Shown: positions 1 to 5,839, numbered from the stretch's first letter. The stretch is 6,838 nt of DNA from Actinomycetes bacterium (GCA_021849765.1 JAJZSM010000083.1:1-6838); one strand, 5' to 3'. The notes: generated by a model not told the origin, from the sequence alone. Translations and numbers: made by a program.

Positions 1-1446
1 ATCATTGCACCAGTGGGCGGAGTTCCAGGTCCCCGAGCAGGTGTCCGCCGGCGTAATTCCCTGACTCGGCACGCCACGTGCGCCCCAGTCGGTGATGCCG
101 AACGGCGTGCTCAGCCACGGCTGGTTAGCGCCCGAACCGTAGTAAGCAGTCTGGGTCTCGACGTTCAAGGTCACGTCCACCCCGATCGACTTCAGGTTCT
201 GCTGGATCACGACAGCCAGGTTCGGTATCTCCTGGTACTGCTCGGTTGTCAGGGTCACCGCGAAGCCTTTCGCCTGACCGCCCTGGGCCAGTTCCTGCTT
301 GGCCTTGGCGATGTTCCGCTGTCGCTGGGGAACCCGCTTCGAGGCGAGCTTGGAGATCGGGAACACCGGCGCGAAGTAGTCGTCGTTCCCGAGCGTGGCG
401 AAGCCCCCGAGCAGCGCTGTGATCATGCCCTTACGGTCTAGAGCGTCAGCCACGGCACGGCGCAGGTAGACGTTGTTGAAGGGCGCGATATCGGTGCGCA
501 TCTGGATCGTTCGATAACCCGAGGACGCGTGACGCTGGATGACAACGTTCGGGTTCGAAAAGAGCGCCTGGCCCGACCCGTAGGTGATCGACGGCAGGTA
601 GTCGTACTGACCACCCTGCATGTCGAGCACGCCGGTCGCGGTGTCCTGGTAGTAGCTCAACTTGATGCCGTTGAGGTACGGCATGCCCTTGGACCAGTAA
701 GACGGGTTCTTCGCGAAGGTCGCACCCTGATCGGGCGTGTACCCCGTGACCTTGTAGGCACCGGTACCCGAGCCGGTCTTCATGAACGAGCCAATCTTGT
801 AGTTGTGTGGCAAGATGATCGCGTTGTAGTTGAACGGCGAGAGCAGGTACGGGAAGTCCACGAAGGGCACGCTCAGGTGGAAGGTCACGACGTACTCGCT
901 GACCTTCTCGATCTGACCCTTGGCGAGGATGCCGTTGAAGGCCGACAGCGCCGCTGAGCCAACCTTGGGGTCGGTCAGGCGGTCGAAGGTGGCGACCACG
1001 TCGTCGGCCGTCATCGTCTGACCGTTATGGAACTTGACGCCCTTGCGCAACGTGAAGGTCCAGGTCTTGGGGTTGGTGCTTTTCCAGCTCTGGGCTAGTA
1101 CCGGTTGCAGGTTCCAGTTCTGATCGGGCGTGACGAGGTACTCGCCGGCCATCTGGACCGTCACAATGCCACCCTCGTCGGCCATCAGGACCGGGTCCGG
1201 CGCGGCCGTTGGCACGTTCACCCCGACCCGCGCGACCCCACCACGCTTCGGTTTGAGGGCGTGCGCCGCGCGAGCAGCGGCGCCCGCCCCGACCGGCTCG
1301 ACGGCGTTGACGATCGAGCCGATGACCGGCACGCCGATGCCCATCGCCGTCGCCTTGCGGATGAAGTCACGCCGGCTGAAGTCGCCGGAACGGAACGTGT
1401 CGAACAAGTGGTACTCGTACTCGTTCAATCCTGATTCGTTTTCCAC
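1..1446 (-). CDS. ABC transporter substrate-binding protein, family 5 (SBP_bac_5), Tat signal, C-terminus cut by window edge
   Basis: This is an extracellular solute-binding protein of the peptide/nickel/oligosaccharide type that would deliver a ligand to an ABC importer. The frame is open for 482 codons from GTG at 1446 to base 1. Codons 24-31 read SRRDFIRK, a twin-arginine motif, followed by a weak hydrophobic stretch (about 34-49) and an alanine-rich AxA-type cleavage region near residues 56-63. The mature part starts KRGGVARVGV and contains the family signature LRKGVKFHNGQTMTADDVV, then a typical 'GTGAYKV' segment. Members usually have about 500-550 residues, so only a short C-terminal piece should be missing. 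No lipobox cysteine follows the signal, which is unusual if the host is a monoderm. The start is fixed by an in-frame TAA five codons upstream and a purine-rich RBS. No permease or ATPase gene is in the window. The ligand is unknown; the neighbouring operon suggests an organic acid or sugar acid, but this family also binds peptides. Confidence 0.93.
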   Translation of the reverse strand, partial: MENESGLNEYEYHLFDTFRSGDFSRRDFIRKATAMGIGVPVIGSIVNAVEPVGAGAAARAAHALKPKRGGVARVGVNVPTAAPDPVLMADEGGIVTVQMAGEYLVTPDQNWNLQPVLAQSWKSTNPKTWTFTLRKGVKFHNGQTMTADDVVATFDRLTDPKVGSAALSAFNGILAKGQIEKVSEYVVTFHLSVPFVDFPYLLSPFNYNAIILPHNYKIGSFMKTGSGTGAYKVTGYTPDQGATFAKNPSYWSKGMPYLNGIKLSYYQDTATGVLDMQGGQYDYLPSITYGSGQALFSNPNVVIQRHASSGYRTIQMRTDIAPFNNVYLRRAVADALDRKGMITALLGGFATLGNDDYFAPVFPISKLASKRVPQRQRNIAKAKQELAQGGQAKGFAVTLTTEQYQEIPNLAVVIQQNLKSIGVDVTLNVETQTAYYGSGANQPWLSTPFGITDWGARGVPSQGITPADTCSGTWNSAHWCND

Positions 1447-1450
1447 TGCA

Positions 1451-1458
1451 CTCCCCTC
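1451..1458 (-). promoter_or_regulatory. Ribosome binding site of the substrate-binding protein gene
   Basis: On the minus strand GAGGGGAG lies 4 bases upstream of the GTG at 1446. A second GTG at 1449-1451 is out of frame. An in-frame TAA just upstream (1459-1461) rules out a longer protein, so this site decides the start. Confidence 0.7.
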
Positions 1459-1490
1459 TTACTGAAATCGGGTGCCCTCGGCGACCCCCG

Positions 1491-1514
1491 GGCCGCGAGA
1501 CGATCTCGCTGGCC
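1491..1514. repeat. Inverted repeat upstream of the SBP gene
   Basis: GGCC-GCGAGA-CGA-TCTCGC-T-GGCC gives a 6-bp perfect stem with a 3-base loop, extended by 4 more pairs after a single bulged T. It lies 45-68 bases upstream of the SBP start. It could be an operator or a hairpin in the 5' leader; function is not known. Confidence 0.5.
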
Positions 1515-1553
1515 CGCTGTACTGCTTGCTACCCACCCACCGCCGTTCGAGCG

Positions 1554-1568
1554 CCGCACCGGGTGCGG
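1554..1568. repeat. Short GC-rich inverted repeat
   Basis: CCGCAC-CGG-GTGCGG forms a 6-bp stem with a 3-base loop. On the plus strand it is followed by TTTT (1569-1572), but no plus-strand gene ends here. On the minus strand, where the IclR gene ends, it lacks a following T-run. Confidence 0.4.
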
Positions 1569-1580
1569 TTTTCCCCTCGA

Positions 1581-1605
1581 CGGTGGGAAGAACGCTGACC
1601 CACCG
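1581..1605. terminator. Possible hairpin terminator just after the IclR gene (no T-run)
   Basis: CGGTGGG (1581-1587) and CCCACCG (1599-1605) form a perfect 7-bp stem with an 11-base loop, starting 13 bases past the IclR stop codon. The position fits a transcript end, but the leftward flank is TCGAGGGG rather than a T-run. It may therefore be only a 3'-end stabilising hairpin. Confidence 0.35.
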
Positions 1606-1617
1606 GATGCTCGATCA

Positions 1618-2430
1618 TCATGACGGCTTGTCGCCCGACGACCGCGCGAGGTCGACGTATCCGCTCATCCGTTGGCTGATCTCGAACGCGTAGCGCGCGA
1701 CCAGCTGGCCTGCCTCCTCGAGGCGCGAACCGAGACTTCCCTTCGAGCCCGACACATTGATCGCCGCAACGACCTGGCCCCGAAAGTCGCGCACCGGCGC
1801 CGAGGCACCGACGAGGTCGGCCTCGAACTCCTCGTCGACGATTGCGTACCCGCGCTCGCGCGTCGCGACAACCTCGTCATAGAGTTCGACGGCATCGTGC
1901 ACGCGCTGGCGAGGTCCCACTTGAGTGAAGTACTCAGGCCCGAAATGCGCTCGCATGATGTCAAGAGGAACATCCGCAAGCAATACCCGACCGGCCGAAG
2001 TGCATGCCGCGGGCACACAGCGCCCCTCCCAGCCCGCACGTGACTCGCTAAGCGGTGAGAAGGACAGGACCGTCAAGACGTCGAGACCTTGCAGGGTGCA
2101 CAGGTGCACGGTCTCGTCGAGCTCGGCGACCAATTCGCGAATGACCGTGGGCGCAACCTGCAAGAGTCGACCGGCACTCGAGCGAGCCGCCAGCGCGTAG
2201 ACCCGCCACCCGAGTCGATACGCGCGGCTCATGGGATCGCGCTCGACGAGGTGCTCGTGCTCGAGGGCCCGTAGTGAGCGCGACACCTGGCCCTTGTCAC
2301 GGTTCACCAACTGGGCGATGCGAACCGTACCGAGTCCGCCGTGGACGAAATCATTAGCCGCGAGCACCTCGAGCAACTCGAGGTCACGCACCAGTCCTGG
2401 CGCACTGTGATCAATCCGTGTAGTCGGCAC
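1618..2430 (-). CDS. IclR-family transcriptional regulator
   Basis: This is a one-component, ligand-sensing DNA-binding protein of 270 residues from the GTG at 2430, the usual IclR size. The N-terminal winged helix-turn-helix spans roughly residues 12-80, with the helix-turn-helix around 37-57 (RIAQLVNRDKGQVSRSLRAL). The C-terminal IclR effector domain begins near residue 90 and carries the family-typical SAGRVLLAD, RGYAIVDEEFE and GASAPVRDFRGQVVAAINVSG-like segments. A TTG five codons further upstream (2445) is also open but has no ribosome binding site. A -10-like TATGCT ends exactly six bases before the GTG, so I prefer a leaderless GTG start. The gene is divergent from the Fae/dehydratase operon, the classic arrangement for local control. 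It probably regulates that operon, itself, and perhaps the downstream SBP gene. The effector cannot be read from sequence; activator or repressor role is open. Confidence 0.93.
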   Translation of the reverse strand: MPTTRIDHSAPGLVRDLELLEVLAANDFVHGGLGTVRIAQLVNRDKGQVSRSLRALEHEHLVERDPMSRAYRLGWRVYALAARSSAGRLLQVAPTVIRELVAELDETVHLCTLQGLDVLTVLSFSPLSESRAGWEGRCVPAACTSAGRVLLADVPLDIMRAHFGPEYFTQVGPRQRVHDAVELYDEVVATRERGYAIVDEEFEADLVGASAPVRDFRGQVVAAINVSGSKGSLGSRLEEAGQLVARYAFEISQRMSGYVDLARSSGDKPS

Positions 2431-2436
2431 GGCGCG

Positions 2437-2466
2437 AGCATACAACTACTATTTCAGTTTTGACAA
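2437..2466 (-). promoter_or_regulatory. Candidate leaderless promoter of the IclR gene
   Basis: Reading leftward, TTGTCA (2466-2461) is followed after 18 bases by TATGCT (2442-2437). Six bases later comes the GTG at 2430. That distance places the expected transcription start on the first base of the start codon, and no Shine-Dalgarno sequence precedes either possible start. Leaderless messages are common in actinobacteria. Two direct copies of ACAACTA (2442-2448 and 2463-2469), 21 bases apart, bracket the promoter elements. Confidence 0.5.
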
Positions 2467-2469
2467 CTA
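2456..2469. promoter_or_regulatory. Candidate operator at the IclR promoter -35
   Basis: AGTT-TTGAC-AACT (2456-2468) is an imperfectly spaced inverted repeat that covers the leftward -35. On the minus strand it reads TAGTTGTCAA (2469-2460), matching TAGTTGCCAA at the opposite promoter in nine of ten positions. Autoregulation by the IclR protein is the natural inference; binding has not been shown. Confidence 0.4.
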
Positions 2470-2581
2470 TGTGTTGAGATGTTTCCGTCCCTGTGCACCC
2501 TCACCACCGGTGCGTACGGCCAGATGCCTTATTTTGTATGGCCTTTTGCGGGTAAACATGAGTTGTCTATTCTGCGCTTTC

Positions 2582-2593
2582 TAGTTGCCAACT
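2582..2593. promoter_or_regulatory. Candidate operator at the Fae operon -35
   Basis: AGTTG-C-CAACT (2583-2593) is a perfect 5-bp inverted repeat overlapping the rightward -35 TTGCCA. The sequence TAGTTGCCAA (2582-2591) repeats the motif found at the leftward -35. An IclR-type dimer could bind here to block or recruit RNA polymerase. Confidence 0.42.
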
Positions 2594-2612
2594 TTAACCG
2601 CTGTGCTACGAT
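2585..2612 (+). promoter_or_regulatory. Candidate promoter of the Fae/dehydratase operon
   Basis: TTGCCA (2585-2590) and TACGAT (2607-2612) are separated by 16 bases, and the -10 is preceded by TGTGC, resembling an extended -10. Transcription would begin near 2619, leaving a leader of about 68 bases with an inverted repeat and a strong ribosome binding site. This is a match by eye only. Confidence 0.5.
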
Positions 2613-2643
2613 CAGGCGGTCAGATAGTGCGCGCGGACCGTTG

Positions 2644-2659
2644 TACGACGAGTGTCGTA
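2644..2659 (+). repeat. Inverted repeat in the operon 5' leader
   Basis: TACGAC-GAGT-GTCGTA is a perfect 6-bp inverted repeat with a four-base centre. It sits between the predicted transcription start (about 2619) and the Shine-Dalgarno sequence at 2674. It could be a second, downstream operator or a small RNA hairpin. It has no T-run and so is not a terminator. Confidence 0.5.
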
Positions 2660-2673
2660 GGGCGATCCCCGAA

Positions 2674-2679
2674 AGGAGG
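2674..2679 (+). promoter_or_regulatory. Strong ribosome binding site for the Fae homologue
   Basis: AGGAGG, part of GAAAGGAGG, lies 7 bases upstream of ATG 2687. It settles the start at 2687 over the longer open frame that reaches back into the promoter region. Confidence 0.85.
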
Positions 2680-2686
2680 CCTTGCG

Positions 2687-3205
2687 ATGACGCCCTTTGG
2701 CGACCCCATTCAACTCGGTGAAAGTTTCGTCGGCGACGGCGCGAACGCAGCCCACATCAACACGGTGCTCGGCCGTACCGGCAGCGGGGCTGAGACGGCG
2801 TGGGCGACGGCTCTGGCGACGCCCCGAGCCGGTTTTGCGCCCTTCGTCACGATCCTGCAGCCAGGCGTGCCCGTCAAACCCTTTACCCTCTTCGTCAACA
2901 AGGCCGCGATTGATGGTGACGTCCACGGAACCATCACCTGGGGCGCAGCCCAGGCCGGCGTCGCCGCCGGTGTCGCCGACGCCGTCGCCGAGGGGGTCAT
3001 CCCCGAAGCCGAGGTTGACGACCTGCGGATCATCGCCGCTGTCTGGGTCAATCCGGCCGCGAACGACGAAGACGCCGTCTATCGAAACAACCGCGAGGCG
3101 ACGCGCACTGCGCTCACGAACGGCGTTCATCGCCTGCCCGCCATCGCTGACGTCCTCGCGGCGCTCGAACACCCCTACAACCCGTTCTACGCTGGCGAAC
3201 GGTGA
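2687..3205 (+). CDS. Formaldehyde-activating enzyme (Fae) family protein
   Basis: This 172-residue protein matches the Fae family along its whole length. Fae catalyses condensation of formaldehyde with tetrahydromethanopterin to methylene-tetrahydromethanopterin in the cytosol. Visible family features are GESFVGDG (11-18) followed by His23, which aligns with the family's catalytic histidine in VGDGNEVAHID; the KPFTLFVNK segment; and the WGAAQAGVAAGVADAVAEGVIP region, nearly identical in pattern to known Fae. The C-terminal part ends HPYNPFYAGER. The gene has the best ribosome binding site in the window and leads the operon, overlapping the dehydratase gene by 4 bases. Family membership is clear, but the substrate is not. 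Fae paralogues outside pterin-dependent C1 pathways are poorly characterised, and no tetrahydromethanopterin gene is seen here. It may capture formaldehyde, another small aldehyde, or act with a different cofactor. I withhold a gene symbol for that reason. Confidence 0.9.
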   Translation: MTPFGDPIQLGESFVGDGANAAHINTVLGRTGSGAETAWATALATPRAGFAPFVTILQPGVPVKPFTLFVNKAAIDGDVHGTITWGAAQAGVAAGVADAVAEGVIPEAEVDDLRIIAAVWVNPAANDEDAVYRNNREATRTALTNGVHRLPAIADVLAALEHPYNPFYAGER

Positions 3206-4314
3206 AGATCACGAACGTCACCCTGGAGCGCCTGCGTCTGCCCCTCGAGCCCGCCTTCCACGCCGCGTGGGACCGGTCGCCGCGGCGAACATTCGACGCG
3301 ACGGTGGTTCTGATCGACACCGACGAAGGGATCCGCGGCATCGGATCGGGCGACACGATGGACGGCTTCGAGCCGTACCTTGACTACTTCATCGGTGAGG
3401 ACCCGTTGCGCATCCAGCGCCACGTGGAGGTCCTCGAGACCATTAACTTCCACGCTGGGCACTATTGGCCCTTCGAGGCCGCGCTCTGGGACGTCATCGG
3501 CCAGGCCCTCGAGCAGCCCGTCTCCGTACTCTTCGGCGGCGCCACTGACCGTATCCCCGCCTACGCCTCGCTCGGCGAGATCAAGTCCCGTTCGGACCGC
3601 GTCGACTCGGTCCTCGAACTGCGCTCAATGGGGTTCCGCGCCGTCAAGCTGCGCGTGGACCAGTTCCTCATCGACGAGGGGATCGAGGCCGTCGCCGCCG
3701 TGCGCGAGGCGGTCGGCACGACGATGGAGATCATGGTCGATTTCAACCAGGCGTGGCGCATGCCTGGGGACATCGTGCCCTCACTCGACGTGCGCGCGAT
3801 CGCGCGAATCAGCCACGCCCTCGCCGAGCTCGACGTGTTCTGGATCGAAGAGCCACTGCCGGCCGGCGACGTGCGCGGACTAGCCGCGCTGCGCAACCAG
3901 AGCGGACTGCGCGTGGCCGGCGGCGAGATGTGCCGCAGCGTCCCCGAGGTCCTCGCCTACTTCAACGCCGACGCTCTCGACGTCTACCAACCCGACGTCG
4001 TCCTCGCCGTGGGCATGCTGCGCGCGCGATTGGTCGCCCAACTCTGTCAGGCCCAGCATCGGTGGTTCACCCCTCACACCTGGACCAACGGACTCGGACT
4101 CTTGGCGAACCTCCACGTTGCAGCCGGGGTTGGCGGCGGACCCTTCTTCGAGTTCCCCTTCGACCCTCCGGGCTGGACACTCGAACGACGCGACTTCTTC
4201 CTGCGCGAACCCGTCACCGTCGACACTGAGGGCAACGTCGTCGTGCCCAACCGTCCCGGTCTCGGTGCCCAGCTCGACGAGGACGCCGTTGCCCGATGGC
4301 GGGTCGGGTCCTGA
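3202..4314 (+). CDS. Enolase-superfamily (mandelate racemase/muconate lactonizing enzyme-like) protein, probable acid-sugar dehydratase
   Basis: The 370-residue protein has the enolase-superfamily plan: an N-terminal capping domain (about 1-120) and a (beta/alpha)7-beta barrel. Enzymes of this superfamily abstract the proton alpha to a carboxylate using a Mg2+-stabilised enolate. Metal ligands are seen in order: Asp180 in MVDFNQAW, the Glu216-Glu217 pair in WIEEPL, and Glu242 in AGGEM. Asp265 (YQPDVV) and His292 (TPHTW) fit the His-Asp dyad of the mandelate racemase subgroup. At the second-strand KxK position it reads Lys149-Leu-Arg151, so the usual second Lys is Arg. The dyad and the dehydrogenase neighbours favour a sugar-acid dehydratase over a racemase; the exact substrate cannot be read. 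The GTG start overlaps the Fae stop as GTGA without a clear Shine-Dalgarno sequence, suggesting coupled translation. Confidence 0.88.
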   Translation: MKITNVTLERLRLPLEPAFHAAWDRSPRRTFDATVVLIDTDEGIRGIGSGDTMDGFEPYLDYFIGEDPLRIQRHVEVLETINFHAGHYWPFEAALWDVIGQALEQPVSVLFGGATDRIPAYASLGEIKSRSDRVDSVLELRSMGFRAVKLRVDQFLIDEGIEAVAAVREAVGTTMEIMVDFNQAWRMPGDIVPSLDVRAIARISHALAELDVFWIEEPLPAGDVRGLAALRNQSGLRVAGGEMCRSVPEVLAYFNADALDVYQPDVVLAVGMLRARLVAQLCQAQHRWFTPHTWTNGLGLLANLHVAAGVGGGPFFEFPFDPPGWTLERRDFFLREPVTVDTEGNVVVPNRPGLGAQLDEDAVARWRVGS

Positions 4315-4316
4315 CC

Positions 4317-5807
4317 ATGACGGCCGAGCCGAACTGGCGCGAGCGATCCACGAGCGTACGTCCCGACGGACGCGCGTGGATCGACGGCCGAGCCGTCGAC
4401 GCGATTGGCGGTGCGACCTTTGAGGACGTCAGCGCGATCGATGGTCGAGTGCTCGCGACCGTGGTGTCGGGTGACGTTGCTGACGTTGACGCGGCCGTGC
4501 GCGCCGCGCGACGAGCCTTCGACGCTGGCGTGTGGTCCCGCGCGCCGTTACGCCATCGCAAGGCCATCCTTCGCCGCTTCGCCGAACTCATCGTTGAGCA
4601 CGTCGAGGAGCTCGCGCTCCTCGAGACCCTCGACGTCGGCAAGCCGATCCGAGAGTCGCTCGCCGTTGACGTGCCCGGTGCAGTCCGCTGCATCGAGTGG
4701 TTTGCCGAGACCATCGACAAGCAGTATGGCGAAGTCGCCCCGACCGACCCTGGATCACTCGCCTTGATTACGCGCGAGCCCCTCGGTGTCGTCGGAGCGG
4801 TGGTTCCCTGGAACTACCCGTTGATCATCAGCTCATGGAAGATCGCGCCGGCCCTCGCGGCCGGCAACAGCGTTGTCTTAAAGCCAGCCGAGCAGTCACC
4901 GCTGACCGCCCTCGTGCTCGCACGACTCGCGTCCGAAGCCGGACTCCCCGACGGCGTGTTCAACGTCGTACCCGGCTTCGGCCCGACCGCGGGCGCCGCG
5001 CTCGGACGCCACCTCGACGTCGACAAGATAGCCTTCACCGGCTCGGGCGAAGTCGGGCGACGCTTCCTCGCGTACGCTGCCGAGTCGAACATGAAGTCGG
5101 TGTCCCTCGAGTGCGGAGGCAAGTCACCCCAGCTGGTCTTCGCCGACGCGACTGACCTCGACGCCGCTGCGTCGAGTGTCGCCCTGGGGATCTTCTACAA
5201 CCAGGGCGAGACCTGCAACGCGGGTTCGCGACTACTCGTGGACGCCCGGATCGCGCAGGACTTCACCGCGGCGGTGGCCCGCGCGGGCGAAGCACTGGTG
5301 CTCGGCGATCCACTCGACCCCGCGACGGCCGTCGGGGCACTCGTCGACCGCGACCAGTTCGAGCGCGTCGAACGCTACGTCACCCTCGGCGTCGCTGAGG
5401 GCGCAAGTATCGTCTCGGGCGGCACGAGGGTGCGTGAGGACCTCGGGGGTTACTACTTCGCCCCGACGGTGCTCGCCGGGGCCACCAATGACATGCGCGT
5501 CGCACGCGAGGAGATCTTCGGACCCGTGCTCGTCAGCATCGCCTTCACCGACGAGGCCGAGGCGATCGCGCTCGCCAACGACAGCGACTACGGACTTGCG
5601 GCGGGCGTGTGGACGGCGGACCTACGGCGGGCTCATCGAGTGGCCGCGGCGTTGCGGGTCGGGACGGTCTGGGTGAACACCTTCGACGCGAGCGACGTCG
5701 CGACACCATTCGGGGGCATGAAGCGCTCCGGTTTCGGCCGTGACCGCTCGCTGCACGCCCTCGAGGAGTACAGCCAGTTGAAGACCACTTGGCTCGACCT
5801 CCACTGA
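4317..5807 (+). CDS. NAD(P)-dependent aldehyde dehydrogenase, PuuC-like
   Basis: This 496-residue cytosolic enzyme of the ALDH superfamily would oxidise an aldehyde to its acid. All landmarks are present: Asn166 in VVPWNYP, Lys189 in LKPAEQSP, the cofactor-loop motif FTGSGEVG (240-247), catalytic-region Glu265 in LECGGKSP, nucleophile Cys300 in GETCNAGSR, and Glu399 in EEIFGPV. The stretch LLETLDVGKPIRESLAVDVPG, the IDKQYGEVA segment and the ending SLHALEEYSQLKTTW closely resemble the gamma-glutamylaminobutyraldehyde dehydrogenase PuuC and related broad-range enzymes. Nothing else here indicates polyamine breakdown, so the substrate is probably a pathway aldehyde. I chose ATG 4317, 2 bases after the dehydratase stop codon. 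ATG 4296 is also in frame, would overlap the dehydratase gene, and adds seven residues; neither has a good Shine-Dalgarno sequence. Confidence 0.94.
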   Translation: MTAEPNWRERSTSVRPDGRAWIDGRAVDAIGGATFEDVSAIDGRVLATVVSGDVADVDAAVRAARRAFDAGVWSRAPLRHRKAILRRFAELIVEHVEELALLETLDVGKPIRESLAVDVPGAVRCIEWFAETIDKQYGEVAPTDPGSLALITREPLGVVGAVVPWNYPLIISSWKIAPALAAGNSVVLKPAEQSPLTALVLARLASEAGLPDGVFNVVPGFGPTAGAALGRHLDVDKIAFTGSGEVGRRFLAYAAESNMKSVSLECGGKSPQLVFADATDLDAAASSVALGIFYNQGETCNAGSRLLVDARIAQDFTAAVARAGEALVLGDPLDPATAVGALVDRDQFERVERYVTLGVAEGASIVSGGTRVREDLGGYYFAPTVLAGATNDMRVAREEIFGPVLVSIAFTDEAEAIALANDSDYGLAAGVWTADLRRAHRVAAALRVGTVWVNTFDASDVATPFGGMKRSGFGRDRSLHALEEYSQLKTTWLDLH

Positions 5808-5823
5808 GATCGACGTAACAGAA

Positions 5824-5830
5824 AGAGGAG
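5824..5830 (+). promoter_or_regulatory. Ribosome binding site of the 3-hydroxyisobutyrate dehydrogenase-like gene
   Basis: AGAGGAG lies 9 bases before ATG 5840, inside the 32-base gap after the aldehyde dehydrogenase. No promoter or terminator is seen in this gap, so the gene should be part of the same transcript. Confidence 0.7.
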
Positions 5831-5839
5831 AACACCATC

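Larger units (their letters stand above)
1447..1617. other. Intergenic gap between IclR gene and SBP gene, with three inverted repeats
   Basis: This 171-base stretch should hold the end of the IclR transcript and the leader or promoter of the SBP gene. I see no credible gene in it. It contains three separate short inverted repeats (1491-1514, 1554-1568 and 1581-1605). None is followed by a T-run in the leftward direction, so none is a classic intrinsic terminator for the IclR gene. I could not identify a convincing -35/-10 pair for the SBP gene, so it may be co-transcribed with the IclR gene or use a non-consensus promoter. Confidence 0.6.
2431..2686. promoter_or_regulatory. Divergent control region between IclR gene and Fae operon
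   Basis: This 256-base gene-free region is visibly richer in A and T than its surroundings. It carries a leftward and a rightward promoter candidate. It also holds several copies of an AGTTG-containing motif: as ACAACTA on the plus strand at 2442 and 2463, and in the opposite orientation as GAGTTGT at 2560 and TAGTTGC at 2582. The motif therefore points in opposite directions at the two ends, 21-22 bases apart within each pair. The rightward gene's leader also contains an inverted repeat. I see no gene in it. Confidence 0.7.

Noticed and set aside
529..957. Plus-strand open frame of 142 codons opposite the SBP gene (a similar one lies at 13-441)
   Set aside because: It is the mirror of the strongly supported minus-strand binding protein; its translation is rich in Arg, Val and Gly with no family pattern and no ribosome binding site.
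1554..1572. Stem followed by TTTT resembling an intrinsic terminator on the plus strand
   Set aside because: No plus-strand gene ends upstream of it, and in the leftward direction it has no T-run, so it is listed only as an inverted repeat.
1472..1693. Plus-strand open frame of 73 codons in the gap between SBP and IclR genes
   Set aside because: No Shine-Dalgarno sequence, no recognisable motif, and it runs into the antisense of the IclR gene.
2431..2445. TTG start at 2445 for the IclR regulator
   Set aside because: No ribosome binding site, and the codons overlap a plausible -10 element placed exactly for a leaderless GTG start at 2430.
2585..2686. Longer N-terminus for the Fae homologue starting inside the promoter region
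   Set aside because: The AGGAGG at 2674-2679 and the length of known Fae proteins fix the start at ATG 2687; the extension would include the -35/-10 candidate.
2479..2721. Plus-strand 80-codon frame in the divergent control region
   Set aside because: It covers the predicted promoter and operator sites, has no ribosome binding site before its ATG, and overlaps the Fae gene out of frame.
2612..3172. Minus-strand 186-codon frame opposite the Fae gene
   Set aside because: The plus-strand frame has a clear family match and strong ribosome binding site; the antisense frame is a by-product of GC-rich codon bias.
4296..4316. Upstream ATG at 4296 for the aldehyde dehydrogenase
   Set aside because: It would overlap the dehydratase gene by 19 bases, and the nearest GAGGA is 12 bases away, too far; the seven extra residues show no family conservation I recognise. 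It is not fully excluded.
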